Assembly (NCBI GenBank): GCA_905204225.1
Contig: CAJKZK010000009.1
Span: 1-30,175 of the forward strand
Source of the DNA: an uncultured Bacillota bacterium
GTDB taxonomy: Bacteria; Bacillota_I; Bacilli_A; RFN20; CAG-449
Direction of reading: 5' to 3'
DNA length: 30,175 bases
Positions 25,835 to 30,175 of this stretch are shown one piece after another. Numbering within the stretch: position 1 is the first letter of the stretch; each line of letters opens with the position of its first letter. The notes under the pieces were generated by a model that worked only from the letters and a program-made list of their open reading frames with translations, ran no database searches and was not told the origin of the DNA. Position numbers and translations under genes: made by a program.

Positions 25835-26674
25835 ATGAACAAGATTCACATAGAAAAAGGGAGCGTGCAAGAAACGCTGATCATCCCATTATACGGACGG
25901 AAGCTCTGCGCGGAGCAATTTCCAACGTTGTATCAGGATAAATACGCAGCAAAGATCTGTGAGAGTATCGACTATGATTTTTCAAAGTTGAAAAGCAAGG
26001 AAAACAGCGTCATGTACCAGTTTGGAGCATTAGAAGGTGCTATGCGTGAAAAGGATATGCTTTGGGAAATTGCGGATTACCTGAAGACGCATCCGAAAGC
26101 CGCAGTAGTCAACTTGGGCTGTGGACTGAATATGACCGGCAGAACAGCGGATAACGGAACCTGCTGTATCTATAACCTTGATTTTCCGGACGTGATAAAG
26201 TCACGTAATGAGATCATTCCTGCCGGAGAAAGAGAAGAAAATATAGCCTGTAATTTGAACGATTTTTCATGGATGGATAAAATCAATACAAAGAATGGTG
26301 CTATTCTATACGCTGCCGGAGTGTTTCATTATTTCACTACGCAGCAGATAAAGAACATGGTCGTTGCAATGGCAGACAAATTTCCGGGAGGCAGACTTGT
26401 TTTTGACGCGGTTGGAAAATTCGGAAGAGACAAACTCATGAAGGGCACTTTGAAAAGCATGGGCATGAATGATGTATCTGGGCTTTTCTATGTAAATGAG
26501 ACTTCCGAACTTGAAGGATGGTCTGAGAAGGCAAAGCTCATGTCAAAAAAAAGTTATATGCATGGCTATTATAAACTCGATGATCCGAATATCAAGGGTA
26601 TTCACCGCTTCCTCGCAAAGTTCTGTGACAGGCTTGCTAAGATGTATATCTACCGTATGGATTTTTCTGATTAA
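25835..26674 (+). CDS. SAM-dependent methyltransferase, leucine carboxyl methyltransferase (LCMT/COG3315)-like
   Basis: A 279-residue cytoplasmic methyltransferase of the LCMT-like family, whose bacterial members are small-molecule O-methyltransferases annotated near polyketide-type or regulatory genes. The SAM-binding loop is VVNLGCGLN (about 91-99) and the LDFPDVI motif at 115-121 fits the acidic post-II strand. C-terminal cap helices follow from about 200. The start has AGAGGTGG six bases upstream. Codon use is markedly GC-richer than its neighbours and resembles Clostridia such as Lachnospiraceae, supporting lateral transfer. Substrate is unknown, and no biosynthetic neighbours are present. 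Confidence 0.87.
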   Translation: MNKIHIEKGSVQETLIIPLYGRKLCAEQFPTLYQDKYAAKICESIDYDFSKLKSKENSVMYQFGALEGAMREKDMLWEIADYLKTHPKAAVVNLGCGLNMTGRTADNGTCCIYNLDFPDVIKSRNEIIPAGEREENIACNLNDFSWMDKINTKNGAILYAAGVFHYFTTQQIKNMVVAMADKFPGGRLVFDAVGKFGRDKLMKGTLKSMGMNDVSGLFYVNETSELEGWSEKAKLMSKKSYMHGYYKLDDPNIKGIHRFLAKFCDRLAKMYIYRMDFSD

Positions 26675-26787
26675 ATGAGAGAACGGAAAGACAGATGGCG
26701 AAAATAGATGCGTGAAGGCTCCCACACTACCATCACCTGCGGTGTGAAGTGGAAACCCAAAATCGAATTATGAAAGGAATACATACT

Positions 26788-26883
26788 ATGAACGTTTCCA
26801 TTGGAAAAAGACTTATTACCTGGGATATCTTCGAAGGGTATGTGAAGAAGTGGAAAGATCAGTTGATGGAGAATGCGAAATAG
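26788..26883 (+). CDS. Short orphan ORF in the foreign segment, 31 residues
   Basis: Encodes MNVSIGKRLITWDIFEGYVK and eleven more residues, ending in TAG. GAAAGGAA is correctly spaced before the ATG, and composition is foreign like the methyltransferase. It could be the start of a truncated gene whose remainder was lost, since the frames beyond it hold stops. No domain recognised. Confidence 0.3.
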   Translation: MNVSIGKRLITWDIFEGYVKKWKDQLMENAK

Positions 26884-26951
26884 TTGAGTTTGAAAGCTCA
26901 AAGAGCGCAACCACTACGACCATTGTGTTCCATTTTTAGCTGTTGCGCAGT

Positions 26952-26968
26952 CATGTTTGGAATGTGGT
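26952..26968 (+). repeat. Right att-like direct repeat
   Basis: CATGTTTGGAATGTGGT differs from the rlmD copy at 25561 at two central positions. Its frame, HVWNVV, parallels HVENVV. This is the proposed scar of the displaced rlmD 3' end. Confidence 0.35.
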
Positions 26969-27147
26969 AGATCTGTTTATAAAAAACTCGACATTGAATA
27001 TATCATTGATTAATTGGCTACATAAAAGGTTTGGTTTGAGGGAAACATCTATCCACTATAAATGTCAGTATAAAAGTCTCACATCCGTCGAAATTCCGAT
27101 TAGCAGAAAATATCTTCAATATTCCTATAAGATAATAGATTTAGCTA

Positions 27148-27171
27148 CGAAAGACCAAAATTTGGACTTTG
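27148..27171 (+). repeat. 24-bp direct repeat, copy 1
   Basis: CGAAAGACCAAAATTTGGAC followed by TTTG, identical to 27189-27212; period 41 bases. Each copy contains the near-palindrome CCAAAATTTGG. Only two copies exist, so this is not a CRISPR array. Confidence 0.85.
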
Positions 27172-27188
27172 AAGGCCAAAAGCGATCT

Positions 27189-27212
27189 CGAAAGACCAAA
27201 ATTTGGACTTTG
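27189..27212 (+). repeat. 24-bp direct repeat, copy 2
   Basis: Exact copy of 27148-27171. It runs into the start of the broken winged-helix fragment at 27203, so one copy may be part of, or have been inserted beside, that gene. Confidence 0.85.
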
Positions 27213-27460
27213 GTGAGGAGAAGATAAAGATAAATAGCGTGGATGCGATAAGCATCATCAACAGCTCAACATACTCCAATTCCATTAGGAAAATGCTTAC
27301 CGCTATCTTTGATCGTTTCTTCAACGAAGAGTTTAGCCGGGCGGACATCGTGTCTTATCTCAACGCTTCGAAGTTGGCTTGCACCAATTAAATTAGCTAT
27401 CTCCAAAAGTTGAATTTGGTGGAGCAGGTGAAAGGCAAAGGTAAATACAGGTTCAGATAA
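27203..27460 (+). pseudogene. Broken C-terminal winged-helix fragment (Fic-like or similar)
   Basis: The frame encodes about 62 residues, FDRFFNEEFSRADIVSYLNA in the middle, then hits a TAA at 27389-27391. Beyond that, the same frame continues as ISYLQKLNLVEQVKGKGKYR to a TAA at 27458-27460. The HTH-plus-wing pattern (RADIVSYLNASK..., LQKLNLVE, GKGKYRF) resembles the C-terminal domain of Fic-family or Schlafen/AlbA_2-type proteins. The stop falls where a tyrosine codon (TAT) would be expected, so one substitution would restore the reading. The catalytic N-terminal part is absent, and composition is foreign. Confidence 0.55.
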
Positions 27461-27790
27461 TCAGTCCAAAACAAACGAATTGAATGCATTCGATTGCACA
27501 TTTGATGCGACTTACCTCGTATTCGCCATCAAGTATAAATAAGAAAAATCAAACGTCAGTGGGCATGTATTAATGTCAATATAAATACGACTCTTTCTAA
27601 TAGTTATTGAATGTCTTCTATGTTAATCTAAATTTAAAAAGCAATATTTTTATACAAAGGTGTCATAAATTGGATGAATTGAATTAGTAATTAATTATAT
27701 ATAATGTTTCTTAAATTTATATAAAGTTTAATAGATAATTGATAATTAATGATTTATTTGTTACACTAATAATTAGAAATGGTGATACAT
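27461..27790. other. Intergenic region spanning the return to native composition
   Basis: 330 bases with no gene. Mixed composition to about 27600 (CATTTGATGCGACTTACCTC and similar), then strongly AT-rich. The right edge carries the probable AbiE promoter. I see no inverted repeats or recombinase remnant marking the transition. Confidence 0.55.
27739..27767 (+). promoter_or_regulatory. Probable promoter of the AbiE operon
   Basis: TTGATA (27739-27744) and TACACT (27762-27767) are separated by 17 bases, with transcription expected about 17 bases before the AbiEi ATG. AbiEi antitoxins usually bind inverted repeats here to autoregulate. I see only weak AT-rich symmetry. Confidence 0.4.
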
Positions 27791-28405
27791 ATGAATCAAA
27801 AATATAATGAACTTATTGAAAATGTAATAAAATCTAATGATGGATGCGTATCAAGAAAAGATGCGATTGCAAATGGAATACCACCTGCGACATTTAATAG
27901 ATATGTTCGAAGAAATGGTTTTGTAAAAGTTAGTCCTGGCGTTTACACAAAAGTGGATGGGGCAATAGATGAACTTTTTCAATTACAAAAAAGATATTTT
28001 AAAATTGTATATTCTGGAATAACAGCTCTTTATCTCCTTGGTTTGACTGATAGAATTCCAGATTCAATAGAATTTACAATTCCCAAGGGATATCGCATTA
28101 GAAAAGAAAATATTGCATCAAATATGGTTTGTCATATAGAGAATAAAGTTAACCTTTTTCAAAAAGGGAATGTTATTGTAAAAACAATGTTTGGAAATGA
28201 AGTTTGTTGTTATTCAAAAGAAAAGATGATTGTTGAGATAATTTGGAAAATGGATGAATATGATTCCGAACTATTTCTTAAAGCGGTAAAGACATTCCTA
28301 AAAAATAAAAATAGAGATATGGATTTTCTATTTGAGTATGCTAGAATGAGAAAAATAGAAGAGAAGGTGTATCAAATTTTGGAGACTATGAATTATGAAA
28401 ATTAA
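27791..28405 (+). CDS. AbiEi-family antitoxin (type IV toxin-antitoxin)
   Basis: Antitoxin and transcriptional autorepressor of an AbiE-type system (abortive phage infection). 204 residues: N-terminal winged helix (about 1-50, with VSRKDAIANGIPPATFNRYV and GFVKVSPGVYTK), then the AbiEi C-terminal domain (YSGITALYLLGLTDRIP near 75, and CYSKEKMIVEIIW near 145). The ATG at 27791 is chosen over 27779 because GGTGAT lies just before it. It overlaps the toxin gene by 11 bases. The AT-rich composition is close to the host, but it lies beside a decayed foreign segment in an accessory area. Confidence 0.9.
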   Translation: MNQKYNELIENVIKSNDGCVSRKDAIANGIPPATFNRYVRRNGFVKVSPGVYTKVDGAIDELFQLQKRYFKIVYSGITALYLLGLTDRIPDSIEFTIPKGYRIRKENIASNMVCHIENKVNLFQKGNVIVKTMFGNEVCCYSKEKMIVEIIWKMDEYDSELFLKAVKTFLKNKNRDMDFLFEYARMRKIEEKVYQILETMNYEN

Positions 28406-29228
28406 CAAGGATTCGCTTTCTATGAGAGCAAAGAACATTGCAAATAAGAAAGATGTAAATGTGAATGTTGTTTACTCAAGGTATTTTTTTGATTGTTTTC
28501 TAAAAAGACTATCAATATCTTGTTATGCAGATAAATTTGTGCTTAAGGGAGGATTGTTTCTTTCATCTGTGCTTGGTATTGATAAAAGATTTACAATAGA
28601 TATAGATTTTATTTTGAGAAAAATTCGTATGGAACATGATAACATCATTGCTATTATGAAAGAAATTTGTCAAATTGATGCTGATGACAATGTTACTTTT
28701 CAATATATAGGTGATTCTGAAATAAAAAAAGATGATGTTTATGGTGGCTTTAGTATTAATATTGAAGGAAAACTGGATAATGTTAGACAGCGTTTTGATA
28801 TAGATTTGGCGACTGCAGATATTGTTTATCCAAATGATTGTGATTATGAATATCAATGCTTGGTCACTGGAGAAAAAATTCACTTGAAGAGTTATTCTAT
28901 TGAAAGTGTTATTGCTGAGAAAATGCAAACTTTTCTTTTAAAAGGAGTTATTAATAGTAGAGCGAAAGACTTGTATGACCTTTATATTTTGGAAAAAATT
29001 GTAGAAAAAAATAAAGATAATCTAAAAAAAGCGTTTATGATAACTTGCCAAAATAGAAAATATGAAACTGATAAAGAAGACGCTATTAAAATTCTTAAAT
29101 CAGTTTCTTCAAATATTTCACAAAGAAATAGATGGAATTTGTATACAAGAAAAATTAGCTATGCTAAAGATATTTCATTTGATGATGTAATTGTATCTAT
29201 TAATCGCTTAATTGAATTATTATTTTAA
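28395..29228 (+). CDS. AbiEii-family nucleotidyltransferase toxin
   Basis: Toxin partner, a 277-residue nucleotidyltransferase-like protein that inhibits growth reversibly when not countered; characterised relatives modify tRNA with nucleotides. Key motifs: LKGGLFL around 50-56, R65-F-T-I-D-I-D-F72 with D69 and D71 as metal-binding acids, FDIDL at 134-138, the E170...AEK segment, and RAKDLYDLY at 189-197. These are the conserved AbiEii/MenT positions, so it appears intact. Overlap of 11 bases with the antitoxin gene and shared transcription are typical. It may defend against phage or stabilise the island. Confidence 0.92.
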   Translation: MKINKDSLSMRAKNIANKKDVNVNVVYSRYFFDCFLKRLSISCYADKFVLKGGLFLSSVLGIDKRFTIDIDFILRKIRMEHDNIIAIMKEICQIDADDNVTFQYIGDSEIKKDDVYGGFSINIEGKLDNVRQRFDIDLATADIVYPNDCDYEYQCLVTGEKIHLKSYSIESVIAEKMQTFLLKGVINSRAKDLYDLYILEKIVEKNKDNLKKAFMITCQNRKYETDKEDAIKILKSVSSNISQRNRWNLYTRKISYAKDISFDDVIVSINRLIELLF

Positions 29229-29423
29229 AATAGAATTTTAGTGAAAATATAAATTAGTTTAACTTGCAAATGGACATTAAAATATATAAATTAATGTGTA
29301 TATGAAAGAAAAAAAATATAAAATAATTTATGAATAATAAGTAAGACATAAATTTTAGAAAATAAAATTTTATAAATTATTTATTTTATTGACATGTAAT
29401 TGTTCTATATATTTTAACAACAT

Positions 29424-29438
29424 AGGACAAAATGTCCT
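29424..29438. promoter_or_regulatory. AGGACA-AAA-TGTCCT inverted repeat
   Basis: Perfect six-base inverted repeat with a three-base spacer. A third AGGACA half-site lies at 29456-29461 within the promoter spacer just downstream. Operator-like spacing, but no cognate regulator can be named. Confidence 0.35.
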
Positions 29439-29441
29439 GTA

Positions 29442-29470
29442 TTGATTGTAAAAAGAGGACAATATATAAT
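29442..29470 (+). promoter_or_regulatory. Possible promoter antisense to the RelB-like gene
   Basis: TTGATT (29442-29447) and TATAAT (29465-29470), exactly 17 bases apart. It would drive RNA rightward against the antitoxin coding strand. No coding gene of its own follows. Confidence 0.35.
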
Positions 29471-29575
29471 GGTAATATTTTATAATTGATATTATATCTA
29501 TTATCTTAAGTTGTTTATTAAAATTTTTATTTTGCTTTTGTAAGCTTTAAATCTTTTTATAAATTTTTAAAAATC

Positions 29576-29848
29576 TTATATATCTAATTCTTTTTTTAAT
29601 TCATCCATACCGGAATATCGTAGTGATGAAGGATCATTCATCATTTTTTTGCCTTTTTCAATGACATTAATAGAATTATTGTTAGGTATTTCAATCTTTA
29701 ATTCAAAAGGAATACCATGCTCACGAATAGTAGTTCTTAGAAACATATTTATAGCAGTTGTCATGTTTAGACCAAGTTCATTGAATATTTTTTCTGCACT
29801 ATTTTTGATTTCTTTATCTATACGAATATTTAAATTAGTTGTTGCCAT
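29576..29848 (-). CDS. RelB/DinJ-family antitoxin, apparently without its toxin
   Basis: A 90-residue ribbon-helix-helix antitoxin. The N-terminal NLNIRIDKEIKNSAEKIFNE and LGLNMTTAINMFLRTTIREH are the DinJ/RelB signature, with a toxin-binding C-terminal tail (KKMMNDPSSLRYSGMDEL). The ATG at 29848 is chosen because GGAGGCG lies eight bases upstream; the in-frame ATG at 29863 overlaps that site. A TATACT -10-like box lies further upstream (about 29866-29871). Normally a YafQ/RelE toxin follows immediately, but the downstream bases have none. It may neutralise a toxin elsewhere or be a decaying remnant. Confidence 0.88.
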   Translation of the reverse strand: MATTNLNIRIDKEIKNSAEKIFNELGLNMTTAINMFLRTTIREHGIPFELKIEIPNNNSINVIEKGKKMMNDPSSLRYSGMDELKKELDI

Positions 29849-30175
29849 ATAGAACGCCTCCATTCAAGTATAGTATATTCAAAAATTCGTTTATTGTTAA
29901 TACAACGTCATTACAACAATAAAATTGTTAATTAAATAACTAAATGAAATAAAATAAATATTTATGTTAATCAATTTATAATGATTATATTAATGGTTAA
30001 ATAATATTAAACTGTAGAATCTTGTTCTTTTATAAAAAATAAATGATGTTGATGTAATATAATTTGAAATAAAATATGTCAACTAATTACAAATAGATAT
30101 TAAAACTTAAAATAATTTAAAATTATTTGATACGAGAATAAACAAAAATGTAGAATTCTACATAAAAGTTAAAAA
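29849..30175. other. AT-rich non-coding right end
   Basis: 327 bases with no supportable gene. Short inverted repeat AACAAT-AAA-ATTGTT at 29915-29929 and a perfect 16-bp palindrome at 30148-30163. The left part includes the promoter region of the RelB-like gene. Confidence 0.5.
30148..30163. repeat. Perfect 16-bp palindrome
   Basis: ATGTAGAATTCTACAT is an exact inverted repeat with no loop, so it is a better operator or binding site than a terminator. It lies 12 bases from the window end, and its gene context is out of view. Confidence 0.4.

Larger units (their letters stand above)
25567..26968. mobile_element. Putative foreign island integrated at the rlmD 3' end
   Basis: Base composition and codon use change abruptly inside the last codons of rlmD and stay GC-richer through the methyltransferase gene. 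Imperfect direct repeats (25561-25577, 26952-26968) bound the segment, and GCGCAAC/GTTGCGC inverted repeats (26905-26911, 26942-26948) lie near the right end. No integrase or transposase is present, so this would be the remnant or passive product of a larger element. The region to about 27600 is also foreign in composition but decayed, so the real right boundary may lie further out. Confidence 0.4.
26884..27202. other. Decayed intergenic stretch
   Basis: About 320 bases without an intact gene. Open frames are short and lack ribosome sites. It contains the GCGCAAC/GTTGCGC inverted repeat, the right att-like repeat, and the first copy plus most of the second copy of a 24-bp direct repeat. The frame from 26952 begins HVWNVVDL, which vaguely recalls the rlmD end HVENVVLL. 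Confidence 0.5.
29229..29575. other. Intergenic region between AbiEii and the RelB-like gene
   Basis: 347 bases without a supportable gene on either strand. The region on the minus strand where a RelE/YafQ toxin would follow the RelB-like gene holds only stop-rich AT sequence. It contains a plausible plus-strand promoter and an AGGACA/TGTCCT inverted repeat. Confidence 0.6.

Noticed and set aside
25525..25842. Minus-strand frame of 105 residues over the rlmD end
   Set aside because: Low-complexity threonine/serine content, no ribosome site, antisense to rlmD and the foreign leader; no domain.
25714..25941. Plus-strand frame of 75 residues before the methyltransferase
   Set aside because: Overlaps the true start of the methyltransferase in another frame, no ribosome site, no recognisable sequence.
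27148..27212. Possible CRISPR array
   Set aside because: Only two 24-bp copies with a 17-base gap, no cas genes, and the repeat overlaps a broken coding fragment.
28563..28928. Minus-strand frame of 121 residues inside AbiEii
   Set aside because: Antisense shadow of a gene with complete conserved motifs.
29520..29580. Inverted-repeat terminator after the RelB-like gene
   Set aside because: The similar AAATCTT segments are direct, not inverted, so no stable hairpin forms.

Overview
The window is a very AT-rich, densely packed bacterial segment with TGA used as a stop and tryptophan written TGG, so the standard bacterial code applies and this is not a Mycoplasma-type genome. The tmRNA, the cysS - rlmB - SigH-like order, the RlmD-type methyltransferase, MntP, the CUT1 transporter and the tandem RDD genes all suggest a low-GC Firmicute, most like the small-genome gut Bacilli related to Mollicutes. 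The exact lineage cannot be fixed from this window.

Layout. (1) 1-573: a minus-strand tmRNA gene with its own terminator and a probable promoter. (2) 574-6382: a tightly overlapping housekeeping run (rdgB, HAD phosphatase, small membrane protein, mntP, cysS, mgtC-like, rlmB, sigma-like), with a convergent LysM gene at 6377-6949. (3) 7030-10213: three tandem RDD-family membrane proteins with large extracytoplasmic loops, a 43-residue membrane peptide and an unknown 111-residue protein. (4) 10342-17772: an operon for a CUT1-type ABC importer (ATPase, two permeases, lipoprotein binding protein), followed by a secreted staphylococcal-nuclease/OB-fold lipoprotein and an Ig-like/OB-fold lipoprotein. 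It starts at a promoter whose spacer is filled by a perfect 20-bp palindrome and ends at a strong UUCG-loop terminator. The next gene (17876-19864) is a lipoprotein with a ComEC-like metallo-beta-lactamase domain. Together these look like a surface system that digests extracellular nucleic acid and imports a product. (5) 19920-21319: an NfeD-like/SPFH pair ending at a bidirectional terminator. (6) 21404-24121 (minus): a giant Ig-like/VanZ membrane protein; 24238-25602 (plus): rlmD.

(7) 25567-about 27600 is foreign. Base composition and codon use shift within the last dozen codons of rlmD. An SAM-dependent methyltransferase follows, then broken coding fragments and 24-bp direct repeats. An imperfect copy of the rlmD 3' end occurs about 1.4 kb downstream, which suggests integration at the rumA/rlmD attachment site and later decay. 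(8) 27791-30175: an AT-rich accessory end with an intact AbiEi/AbiEii pair, a RelB/DinJ antitoxin without a visible toxin, and sparse non-coding DNA with short palindromes.

The best candidate for a little-described system is the nuclease, OB-fold and metallo-beta-lactamase lipoprotein set joined to the CUT1 transporter. The rlmD-junction island is the second.
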